Shown one piece after another: positions 7,116 through 14,777 of a stretch of DNA of 18,881 nt. Under the pieces are notes generated by a model that did not search any database, had not been told where the DNA came from, and saw nothing but the letters and a program-made list of their open reading frames with translations. This stretch comes from Porphyromonadaceae bacterium UBA4277. Lineage in GTDB: Bacteria > Bacteroidota > Bacteroidia > Bacteroidales > Muribaculaceae. Each line of letters opens with the position of its first letter. Positions within the stretch are counted from its first letter, which is position 1. Position numbers and translations under genes: made by a program. The stretch lies in assembly GCA_002395965.1 (NCBI GenBank), contig DGVT01000115.1, positions 32,677 through 51,557 on the forward strand, in the 5' to 3' direction.

Positions 7116-8447
7116 TTACACGGTGGGCAGGGCGATGCCGTCGAGCTGGCGGTAGAGGTTCAGGGCGTAGATGTCGGTCATGGCGCTGATGTGGTCGAGC
7201 ACGGCCTGGATTTTCTCAAACAGGGTGGGGGCGTGCACGTCGTACTGCTGCGGGAACTTGTTGAGCAGCAGTTGCGAGTAGTTGCGCTCGGGGTGCAACA
7301 CGGCATCGATGAGTTTTTCCAGCAGCAAATTGATGATGCGATTACCTGCCAAGTCCACATCCACCACATAGCTGGCGCGATAGAGCCGCTCATAGGCGAG
7401 CTTGCTGCACCGCTCATAACCGGCTATCGAGAGCGGCGAGATGTGGTCGATCAGGCTGCCGGTGAAGGTACCCTGCAAGATTTCGTCTTCATGCTCGACA
7501 AAGGTCGAGGCACATTCCTGCACAAGCAGCCCCACGATGCACGAGCGCAAGTAGGCAATCTTCTCGTTGGGGTCGGCCACGGTGTTCATCACCTCGAGCC
7601 TGTGTTGCTGCACCTCGGCAGGGAAGAAGGCCAGCAACAGGTCGGTGGTCTCTTCGGTGCTGATAATCTTGAGCTTATGGCCGTCTTCGATGTCCATGAT
7701 CTGGTAGCAGATGTCGTCGGCCGCCTCCACGAGATATACCAGCGGGTGGCGGGCATAGCGTTCCGGTCCCAGCTTGATGAGCCCTAACTCGGTGGCGATG
7801 CGCTCGAAGGCATCTTTCTCGGTGGTGAAGAAGCCGAACTTGCCTTTCTCGCCGGCTTGCGACGACGAGAAGGGGTACTTGACGATAGAGGCGAGCGTGG
7901 AATAGGTCATGGCGAACCCGCCGGCGCGGCGCCCGTTGAACTGGTGCACGAGCGTGCGCAGTGAGTTGGCGTTGCCCTCAAAGTGTATCAAGTCGTTCCA
8001 CTGTGCCTCGGTGAGCCGTTTCTTTAGCGAAAGTCCTTGCCCCTCGCTGAAGTAGGCCCCTATCGTCTTCTCGCCCGAGTGGCCGAAGGGCGGGTTGCCC
8101 AAGTCGTGAGCCAGGCATGCCGCCGCCACAATCTCGCTGATGTCGCGCAGGCGCTCCACCCACGGCTCGCCGGCATATTTGTCTTTAAGCCTCAGGGCAA
8201 TCTCGCCCGCCAGCGACTTTCCTACACTCGACACCTCTAAGCTGTGTGTGAGACGGTTGTGCACGAAGATGCTGCCGGGCAGCGGAAACACCTGCGTCTT
8301 GTTTTGCAGCCTGCGGAACGGCGACGAGAACACCAGCCGGTCGTAGTCGCGCTCAAAGTCGCTGCGCACCCCGCCCTTGCTGTCGTGCCGGTCCTCTTGT
8401 CCAAATCGCTTGTCACATATCAGTCGGTTCCAGTTCATTCTTGCCAT
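7116..8447 (-). CDS. dgt: dGTPase (deoxyguanosinetriphosphate triphosphohydrolase)
   Basis: An HD-domain enzyme that splits dGTP into deoxyguanosine and tripolyphosphate, controlling the dNTP pool. 443 residues, a normal length for the shorter dGTPase-like group. Metal-binding HD residues are visible: His68 (RLTHSLEV), His114-Asp115 (AHDLGNPPFGHSGE) and Asp244/245 (VEAADDICY). The family segments FSSPFRRLQNKTQVFP (40-55) and EGNANSLR (157-164) are conserved. Met4 (8438) is an alternative start. It leads a probable two-gene unit with the esterase. In some bacteria dGTPases limit phage replication by dNTP depletion; nothing here shows that role. Confidence 0.93.
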   Translation of the reverse strand: MARMNWNRLICDKRFGQEDRHDSKGGVRSDFERDYDRLVFSSPFRRLQNKTQVFPLPGSIFVHNRLTHSLEVSSVGKSLAGEIALRLKDKYAGEPWVERLRDISEIVAAACLAHDLGNPPFGHSGEKTIGAYFSEGQGLSLKKRLTEAQWNDLIHFEGNANSLRTLVHQFNGRRAGGFAMTYSTLASIVKYPFSSSQAGEKGKFGFFTTEKDAFERIATELGLIKLGPERYARHPLVYLVEAADDICYQIMDIEDGHKLKIISTEETTDLLLAFFPAEVQQHRLEVMNTVADPNEKIAYLRSCIVGLLVQECASTFVEHEDEILQGTFTGSLIDHISPLSIAGYERCSKLAYERLYRASYVVDVDLAGNRIINLLLEKLIDAVLHPERNYSQLLLNKFPQQYDVHAPTLFEKIQAVLDHISAMTDIYALNLYRQLDGIALPTV

Positions 8448-8561
8448 GTCAGTATCTTGATTTTGTGAAGTCTTGTGATTGATGTTAATTGTGAAAGAGG
8501 TTGGGATTAGTCATCTTCGGCCATACCATCTGAGCCTTTGCCCCACTATCTTTCAATGCCA

Positions 8562-10661
8562 TTATATTTCTTCTATACCTAAAGATTTCAAATATTCGTA
8601 GGTTCCATCATAGAACTCGGGAAGTCGGGTGTGATCTTTAGTGTTACCTTCTGGAACACAAATAATCATACCTTGCCGGCCTCTCGTCATTAATACTCGA
8701 TAAGCGTTTAGTTGATATAACTGTGCATTATGTTGTCTAATTTTTTGCCATTTACTGCCCCTAAATGCGTTATGATTCCAACCGTTTTCAGTATATCTGA
8801 AATCTCCATCCCAGATTAAGCCAACCCAATCTAATTCCAACCCCTGAATATCAAACTCGGTGGCGGCATCTTCTAAAAATAAAGATGAGCGGACGTCCTT
8901 TTTGTCGGCTAAGAACCAGTGTTCTATATCTGGTTGCAGCCGCACATCAATAGCTAATGGTTTTAATCGATAGGCCTGAGAAGATACGACAAGTCCGTAT
9001 CTTTCTGATCCACGAGCATGGTCTTCTAACCAATGCTTTGCAGTATTTATATTTCTTGTTAAAACAATAGGGTATTTATCTTTGAAATCATTATATGTAA
9101 TTCGTGCTTGTACTATATTTCTATCTAAAAGATAGTGAACAAACTTTGATAAATTCTCGGCTCTGAAAGAACGCATAGAGACAGCCAAGTGTAGTTGTTC
9201 TACTTGCTGTGCATTTTTATTATTACGAATTAGTTCAGCAACATTACCTTCGACATACTCTTTATCTGTAAGATGTTTTGAAATATATACTTTCCAATTG
9301 GGGAATGTTTTATTAACAGCTTTTATCCATTCACCAATACCAGCTTCGCCTGTATTGATTTCTTGACCTCCTCCCACCAAGCAAACAATAACAGCCCAAT
9401 CTTTTCTTAAATCTAAAGACCAAATCAAGAACTCTGCTTCCGACATGGGGAAGTCGAGTACTTTTTTCATTCCTCCTCGGCTACCTCCTCTTGCCAGCCA
9501 TCCTGCTAAATGCTCTAAATCCCATGACCTTTGTGCTTCATCGAAAATTGCTACGTGTTCTACTTCTCCATGCCCAGCCGTCTTATGTGCAACAGATTTT
9601 GTCTCGTCGATTTCGAGCTTGCCGTTTTCGATGGGCAGTTTTAGCTTAGCCAACATATTGCCTCTATAGCGGTGAATAATCTGTATAAACTGCGACACTT
9701 CTCGTTTTGCATCTGTTATATTACATTTGTTACCTTTTTGACGTTCTCGTTTCTGTTTGTCTTTTGCCAAAGCTGCAGTCAATACTTTAACCAATGGTCC
9801 GTTACCAGAGAGAAAGACAGCTAAATTGCGATCGGATTTACCTTCATGTTCGGTTTTAATAGATTGTTGTATAGCTACATTTAATCCAACAAGCGTTTTG
9901 CCAGCTCCTGGTACACCCGTAACAAAACAGATGCTTTTTTCTCCAAGTTGTTTACTCTTTTCTATTATGTCAAGAACAAATTGAGTCGTTTCTTCTAATG
10001 CTACTCCTGCAGCTTCATGGCGAGTAATGTCTTTAACCGTATGACTCTGATAGAGGGCACTCGCAGCTTCAATAATTGTGGGAGTAGGCGAGTATCTACT
10101 TATTGCCCATTGTGCAAAGTCATTATAACTGGATGGCAATGCGTGCTCATTTCTCAAAACAGAGATAATAAGCTCTTGTAACTTCACTGAATTTGTTAGG
10201 AGTGGATTATATATCTGATCGTTATAGACTGAGAATAATAATTTTTGTGAATAATTCTTAGCTTCAGTGGCAACCAGTATCGGTACAATAGTTCTATGGT
10301 GACTCTCTAAATGAAAATTCTTCAAATCAAGTGCATAATCCATGACCTGTTCCATATCGGCTTGCAAAAACTCTTGTTTACCAGCCTTAAACTCTATCAC
10401 AAAAACTATGTTTCTCAATAGAACAATGACATCAATACGCTTACCAAGCCGAGGTATAGAGTATTCAAAAAGGATCTCCCCATGTTCGTCTTTCCATGGT
10501 TGTAAAACCTCTTGCATAATCTCAATTTCTTCAGTCCAAGCATACTTTTGCTCTTTCATGCTATCTCCTTCATCATTTCGTGATATTTTTCCAAATATTG
10601 TGTCTATAGAATCAGTAATGAAATCTGATAAAGAAGACCTATAAAAGAATCGATTAATCAT
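8562..10661 (-). CDS. PD-(D/E)XK nuclease–helicase fusion, DUF2075 class
   Basis: 699 residues. N-terminal part (about 60-120): a PD-(D/E)XK nuclease-like core with Asp77 (KRIDVIV), Glu90-x-Lys92 (IEFKAG) and a possible QxxxY at 105-109. Then a superfamily-1-like helicase of the DUF2075/Schlafen-type group: Walker A GVPGAGKT (249-256), Walker B FDEAQRSW (373-380), VGGGQEI (429-435), EFDIQGLELDWVGLIW (602-617) and an arginine-finger motif YRVLMTRGRQGM (654-665). Such proteins are predicted nucleic-acid-processing or defence enzymes; the target is unknown. The ATG at 10661 is supported by a promoter 27 bases upstream; Met35 is an alternative. It is strikingly AT-rich: a 60-base sample at 9241-9300 is 28% GC, against 58% at 7861-7920 in dgt. 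This suggests horizontal acquisition. Confidence 0.85.
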   Translation of the reverse strand: MINRFFYRSSLSDFITDSIDTIFGKISRNDEGDSMKEQKYAWTEEIEIMQEVLQPWKDEHGEILFEYSIPRLGKRIDVIVLLRNIVFVIEFKAGKQEFLQADMEQVMDYALDLKNFHLESHHRTIVPILVATEAKNYSQKLLFSVYNDQIYNPLLTNSVKLQELIISVLRNEHALPSSYNDFAQWAISRYSPTPTIIEAASALYQSHTVKDITRHEAAGVALEETTQFVLDIIEKSKQLGEKSICFVTGVPGAGKTLVGLNVAIQQSIKTEHEGKSDRNLAVFLSGNGPLVKVLTAALAKDKQKRERQKGNKCNITDAKREVSQFIQIIHRYRGNMLAKLKLPIENGKLEIDETKSVAHKTAGHGEVEHVAIFDEAQRSWDLEHLAGWLARGGSRGGMKKVLDFPMSEAEFLIWSLDLRKDWAVIVCLVGGGQEINTGEAGIGEWIKAVNKTFPNWKVYISKHLTDKEYVEGNVAELIRNNKNAQQVEQLHLAVSMRSFRAENLSKFVHYLLDRNIVQARITYNDFKDKYPIVLTRNINTAKHWLEDHARGSERYGLVVSSQAYRLKPLAIDVRLQPDIEHWFLADKKDVRSSLFLEDAATEFDIQGLELDWVGLIWDGDFRYTENGWNHNAFRGSKWQKIRQHNAQLYQLNAYRVLMTRGRQGMIICVPEGNTKDHTRLPEFYDGTYEYLKSLGIEEI

Positions 10662-10687
10662 GATGCTTGAAAAAATTTATTTATTGG

Positions 10688-10718
10688 CAAAGTTAGTGAT
10701 TTTTTTTGTGATATCCAA
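10688..10718 (-). promoter_or_regulatory. Bacteroidota-type promoter for the nuclease–helicase gene
   Basis: The minus strand reads TTG (10718-10716) as the -33 element, a 20-base spacer, then a perfect -7 element TAACTTTG (10695-10688). Both elements and the spacing fit the Bacteroidota sigma-ABfr consensus. The 5' leader would be about 20 bases. It is the best-formed promoter in the window and indicates the gene is transcribed on its own. Confidence 0.65.
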
Positions 10719-10816
10719 TATTAATATTTTGGTTGTAAATATAAGTGATAAATGGCCCTTTTATAGACGTGGATAATGTGCGGTAAATTGGTGTTGAAAT
10801 GGGCTGCAGTGGGTGG

Positions 10817-12145
10817 TTAGCGGAGGTGGCGGAGGGTGTAGTGGAGGATGGGGATGGTGAGCATGAAGGTGCACAGGTCGGCGGCGGCCTGGCAGGCTTC
10901 TACGCCTGTGATGCCGAAGTAGTGTGGCAGGATGATGATCAGGGGGATGAAGAAGATGCCTCGGCGGCTGGCTGCGAGCACGTTGGCGCGCAGGGTCATG
11001 CCGCTGGTTTGCATCATCATGTTGCTGAACATGCTCAGTGCGCCCAGTGGCATGGTTGCCAGTTGCCATCGCAGTGCATCGACGCCTATTGAGATTACTT
11101 GCGGGTCGTTGCGGAACAGTGCTATAATGCTGCTGCTGAACAGGCATCCCACTATTGTGCATGCCAGCAGGAAGATTGTGCCCACTTTCACGCAGAACCA
11201 GAAGCCCTCTTTCACACGGTTGTAGAGCTTTGCTCCGTAGCAGAAGCCGCACAGTGGCTGATAGCCTTGTCCCAGGCCGATGACTGTGCTCATGATGAAC
11301 ATGGCAATGCGGTTGACGATGCCCATGGCGGCAATGGCGGCGTCGCCAAAGGCTGCCGCAGCCACGTTGAGCATGATTGTGGCGATGCTGCCTAATGACT
11401 GGCGCATGAGTGACGGCGTGCCGCCGGCTGCAATTTCGCGTATGTAGTGCCAGCCGGGATTGAAGTGCTTGATGTTGATGCGTATGTTATGCCCACGCTG
11501 TGTGAGGGCAAACAGGAGCACGAAGCTGCTCACCTGGCCAATGACCGTTGCCCAGGCGGCACCTTTCACTCCCATGCCTAAGGTGAAGATTAAAATGGGG
11601 TCGAGCCCGATGTTCATCACTGCCCCGACGATCACACCGAGCATTGCCTTGCCGGCGTAGCCCTGAAAACGCAGCTGGCCGTTGAGTGTGAGCTGGCCGG
11701 TCATGAACGGTGCTCCTAATAGCACGATGCTCATGTAGTCGAGCGTGGGTGGCAGCACTGTGGGTGTGGCTCCGAGGGCGATGGCGAGCGGCTCGATGAA
11801 TGCGAGCCCGGCGATGGTAATCATTATGCCAAATGCAATGGCATAGACGAAGGCTGTGGTGGTCATTTGGTTGGCATCGTCGTGGCGATGTGCCCCTAAG
11901 GCTCGTGAGATGTAGTTTCCTGAGCCGTGACCGAAGAAGAAGGCGATGCTATGAATGATAAACATTACCGAGAACACTATTCCCACAGCCGCTGTCGATT
12001 GCGTGTCGATATGGCCCACGAAGAATGTGTCGGCCATGTTATAGATGGTCGTCACGAGCATGCTGATGATAGTGGGTATTGATAGCCGTCCTATCACCTT
12101 GGGCACAGGGGCCTCGGTCAGGAATGTGTAGTTGTCGCGTTTCAT
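10817..12145 (-). CDS. MATE family efflux transporter
   Basis: 442 residues of hydrophobic multi-pass protein, with the length and two-lobe organisation of the 12-helix MATE (multidrug and toxic compound extrusion) exporters. The N terminus contains the family-typical LSIPTIISMLVTTIYNMADTFFVGH segment (22-46) and a later PSLMRQSLGSIATIMLN (about 241-257) at the start of the second lobe. It probably exchanges Na+ or H+ for cationic or other small substrates across the inner membrane. It lies 63 bases after aguB on the same strand, so it may be the last gene of the agmatine/putrescine cluster. I cannot read the substrate from sequence. Confidence 0.92.
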   Translation of the reverse strand: MKRDNYTFLTEAPVPKVIGRLSIPTIISMLVTTIYNMADTFFVGHIDTQSTAAVGIVFSVMFIIHSIAFFFGHGSGNYISRALGAHRHDDANQMTTTAFVYAIAFGIMITIAGLAFIEPLAIALGATPTVLPPTLDYMSIVLLGAPFMTGQLTLNGQLRFQGYAGKAMLGVIVGAVMNIGLDPILIFTLGMGVKGAAWATVIGQVSSFVLLFALTQRGHNIRINIKHFNPGWHYIREIAAGGTPSLMRQSLGSIATIMLNVAAAAFGDAAIAAMGIVNRIAMFIMSTVIGLGQGYQPLCGFCYGAKLYNRVKEGFWFCVKVGTIFLLACTIVGCLFSSSIIALFRNDPQVISIGVDALRWQLATMPLGALSMFSNMMMQTSGMTLRANVLAASRRGIFFIPLIIILPHYFGITGVEACQAAADLCTFMLTIPILHYTLRHLR

Positions 12146-12208
12146 TCAGCCTAAAAATGCGTGCTGCATGCCATATAATGGCTTGTGTGTGGTTAGGGTC
12201 GGTGGCCG

Positions 12209-13084
12209 TCAGTCGAGCCAGCGCTTAGTGATGTCGCCGTAGCACTCAATGCGCCTGTCGCGCATGAAGGGCCACCATCGGCGCACGTTCTCGCTGCGTT
12301 GCATGTCGATATCTACGATTTGCACTGCCTCTTGGTCGGTGGGTGCCATGTAGAGGATCTCGCCTTGCGGCCCGGCTACAAAGCTGCTGCCCCAGAACTG
12401 TATGCCGCGTGTGAGCTGCGACGGGTCGGGCTCGTGCCCCACGCGGTTCACTGTCACCACGGGCAGCCCGTTGGCCACGGCGTGGCCGCGCTGCACGGTG
12501 ATCCACGCGTCGCGCTGGCGCAGTTGCTCGGCAGGTGTGTCGCTGCTCTCGTAGCCTATGGCGGTGGGGTAGATGAGCAGTTGTGCCCCGCGCATGGCCA
12601 TTAGCCTGGCGGCCTCGGGGTACCACTGATCCCAGCACACGAGCACGCCTAAGCGCCCGAGTGAGGTGTCGATGGGTTCAAATCCTAAGTCGCCGGGTGT
12701 GAAGTAGAATTTCTCGTAGTATGCCGGGTCGTCGGGGATGTGCATCTTGCGGTAGCGTCCGGCTATGGAGCCGTCGGTGTCAAACACTACTGCCGTGTTG
12801 TGGTAGAGTCCTGTGGCCCGTCGCTCAAAGAGTGATGTGACTAATACGATTTTACATTCCCGTGCCACTTGCGAATAGACTTCGGTGGCAGGGCCGGGGA
12901 TGGTTTCCGACAGGTCGAAGTTGTTCACGTCTTCTACCTGGCAAAAGTAGAGCGAGTCGTGCAGCTCTTGTAACACTACGAGCTGTGCTCCTTGTGCGGC
13001 GAGGTGCCTTATTTTGTCGCACAGGCGGGTGCGGTTGTCTTCGACTTGGTGTGTGTTGTGCTGTTGTATGATGGCTATTTTCAT
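12209..13084 (-). CDS. aguB: N-carbamoylputrescine amidase
   Basis: A nitrilase-superfamily enzyme that hydrolyses N-carbamoylputrescine to putrescine, CO2 and ammonia, the last step of the agmatine route. 291 residues, typical for the family. The Glu-Lys-Cys triad is visible: Glu40 (VLQELHDSLYF), Lys113 (YRKMHIPDD) and Cys150 (LVCWDQWYPEAAR). The N terminus MKIAIIQQHNT is the usual family start, so the ATG at 13084 is preferred. An in-frame ATG at 13120 would add 12 unlike residues and abut the aguA stop exactly. Directly downstream of aguA, it is almost certainly in the same operon. Confidence 0.94.
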   Translation of the reverse strand: MKIAIIQQHNTHQVEDNRTRLCDKIRHLAAQGAQLVVLQELHDSLYFCQVEDVNNFDLSETIPGPATEVYSQVARECKIVLVTSLFERRATGLYHNTAVVFDTDGSIAGRYRKMHIPDDPAYYEKFYFTPGDLGFEPIDTSLGRLGVLVCWDQWYPEAARLMAMRGAQLLIYPTAIGYESSDTPAEQLRQRDAWITVQRGHAVANGLPVVTVNRVGHEPDPSQLTRGIQFWGSSFVAGPQGEILYMAPTDQEAVQIVDIDMQRSENVRRWWPFMRDRRIECYGDITKRWLD

Positions 13085-13120
13085 TGTGGTTATGGTGATT
13101 GATGGGGTGTTATGGGGCAT

Positions 13121-14143
13121 TTATAATGGGAGCTGCATGGTGGCGCAGTGCAGTGAGCCGTGTTGCTCGATGAGTGCTCGGCAGTCGATGCCTGTCACCT
13201 TGTGCTCGGGAAACGCACTCTGAATGATGCTTATTGCTTCATCGTCGGTTTCGGTGCTGCCGTAGGTGGGCACGAGCACGCAGTGGTTGGTGATGAGGAA
13301 ATTGGCGTAGGTGGCTGGCAATCTCTCGCCGTCTTCGCCGGTGATGATGGGTGGCGGTGGCAGAGCCACAGTGTTGTAGTGTTTGCCATCGGCATCGGTG
13401 AATGTGGCGAGTTGCCGCGCCATTAACTGTAGCGCGTGATATTCCTCGGTGCCTTCGTGCGCCGTGGTGTGGAGAATGACGCCGCCTGGGGCAAAGCGTG
13501 CTATTGTGTCGATGTGGCTGTCGGTATCGTCGCCGGGAACGAAGCCGTGATCCACCCACAGCACTTTGCTTGCTCCGAGTCGTCGGCACAGCTCCTGCTC
13601 GATGCGTTCTTTGCTCCATGCGGCATTGCGGTTAGGCGAAAGCAGGCATTCGGTCGTGGTCATGATGGTGCCGTTGCCGTCGGTTTCCACCGAGCCTCCT
13701 TCGAGCACCATGTCGCGGTGGTTCTCTAACGGGTGTGGCAAGATGTCCATGTCGCCGAGGTGTGCAGTGACCAAATTGTCGTGCGAGGCGGCAAATTTCA
13801 TTCCCCACGCGTTGAAGGTGAAGTCGAGAAGCAAGGCCTTTCCATCGGCATCGGTTGCTAATGGTCCGTAGTCGCGTGTCCAGGTGTCGTCGGTAATCAG
13901 CGGTACTATTGTAAGGCGGTCTTTGGGGATGCCTGCTGATGCAAGTTTGCCTTGCACTGCCTGATAGTCGGGTGTTACGATAATCAGGCGTTCGTCGGCA
14001 GCGATGGCAGCGACAATGTCAAGATAGCAATGCTCTACTCGGTCAAGCATCGGTGCCCAGTCGGTGCCGACATGAGGCCATGCCAGTAAAACGGCTGCTT
14101 GCGGTTCCCATTCGGCCCTGAAGCGGCGGTCGAAGTGTTGCAT
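13121..14143 (-). CDS. aguA: Agmatine deiminase
   Basis: A guanidino-group-modifying enzyme converting agmatine to N-carbamoylputrescine and ammonia in the cytoplasm. 340 residues, within family range. Key features: AWPH (21-24), WTRDYGP (88-94, Asp91), LEGGSVETDG (147-156), GDDTDSHID (204-212, His210) and catalytic Cys333 in GSLHCATMQLP near the C terminus, the standard order of active-site residues. Bacterial peptidyl-arginine-deiminase-like homologues look similar, but the immediate neighbour aguB favours agmatine. No arginine decarboxylase is in the window, so agmatine must be made elsewhere or imported. Confidence 0.95.
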   Translation of the reverse strand: MQHFDRRFRAEWEPQAAVLLAWPHVGTDWAPMLDRVEHCYLDIVAAIAADERLIIVTPDYQAVQGKLASAGIPKDRLTIVPLITDDTWTRDYGPLATDADGKALLLDFTFNAWGMKFAASHDNLVTAHLGDMDILPHPLENHRDMVLEGGSVETDGNGTIMTTTECLLSPNRNAAWSKERIEQELCRRLGASKVLWVDHGFVPGDDTDSHIDTIARFAPGGVILHTTAHEGTEEYHALQLMARQLATFTDADGKHYNTVALPPPPIITGEDGERLPATYANFLITNHCVLVPTYGSTETDDEAISIIQSAFPEHKVTGIDCRALIEQHGSLHCATMQLPL

Positions 14144-14183
14144 TTTTGTGTTTCCGGTCTATTGTAGTGTTTTATTATGATTG

Positions 14184-14417
14184 CTAATTGTCAAACTCGC
14201 GATAGTTGTCCCACAACGAGTCTTGCGATTCAACTATCTCGTTGATGAAATCTCTGTATCCGCTACTCTTGCTGTAGCCGTGATCACGGCACCAGGCTTT
14301 GTAGTCGCTGAATAAGCGTTCATCGGCTCTCAGCATGTCGTGAAACGCATCGTCTAAGTCACGCGTGTTGCTGTACTTGTCGAGTAATTCACGCAGTATT
14401 TCAGAAATGTCGTTCAT
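14184..14417 (-). CDS. Small acidic protein of unknown function
   Basis: 77 residues with no signal peptide or membrane segment. It is rich in Asp/Glu and aromatic residues (DAFHDMLRADERLFSDYKAW, GYSKSSGYRDFINEI, LWDNYREF), and its amphipathic pattern suggests an all-helical small soluble protein. It begins with ATG and has a perfect TAnnTTTG promoter element 43-50 bases upstream, which supports expression. It ends 40 bases before the aguA start on the same strand, with no terminator seen between, so it may be the first gene of the polyamine operon. I do not recognise the family. Confidence 0.6.
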   Translation of the reverse strand: MNDISEILRELLDKYSNTRDLDDAFHDMLRADERLFSDYKAWCRDHGYSKSSGYRDFINEIVESQDSLWDNYREFDN

Positions 14418-14459
14418 GATGTTAAGAATTAGCTTATAAAATTGTTGCTTTTTGACTTA

Positions 14460-14467
14460 CAAAGTTA
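14460..14467 (-). promoter_or_regulatory. Bacteroidota -7 element upstream of the small gene and aguAB
   Basis: The minus strand reads TAACTTTG, a perfect TAnnTTTG match, giving a leader of roughly 35 bases before the ATG at 14417. No clean TTTG -33 box is seen at the usual distance. It is the only convincing promoter motif before aguA, so it may drive the whole small gene-aguA-aguB-MATE unit. Confidence 0.5.
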
Positions 14468-14777
14468 CAAATAATATCTAAATTGAAAGCTTTTAATAGT
14501 GTTAAATTTTAAGGGTGGTTCAATAAATTCGCAATTTGCAAGTTTATAAAGTTCTATAACTTAATAAGCATCTAAACAATGCACTCACTACTTCAGGTTA
14601 CTGAAATACCATAAACTTGATTTCCCGACTAATCAAGTTACCCAAATCGTGCGTGCAAACATGCCGCCGATGAGCTTGTATTTGGCTATTTTGGGTTGCG
14701 ACTTAAAAATCTCAACGATTGATGTGTCTTTATAAATTATTAAGTATTAATTTTGCAGTCGTAAATGTTTTATTGAG
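14468..14777. other. AT-rich intergenic region with two hairpins
   Basis: No gene is visible in the 310 bases between the two divergent promoters. Two adjacent inverted repeats stand out: TTCAG/CTGAA (14592-14596/14601-14605, loop GTTA) and AACTTGATT/AATCAAGTT (14614-14622/14631-14639, loop of 8). Neither is followed by a T-run. A smaller AAGTT/AACTT dyad lies near 14550-14563. They could be operator sites or remnants of a mobile element. Confidence 0.5.
14748..14755 (+). promoter_or_regulatory. Bacteroidota -7 element for the lipoprotein gene
   Basis: TAATTTTG, a perfect TAnnTTTG match, lies 22 bases before the ATG at 14778, giving a leader of under 20 bases. The nearest TTG upstream (14719-14721) is spaced 26 bases away, longer than the usual 19-21, so the -33 box is unclear. 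Confidence 0.5.
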
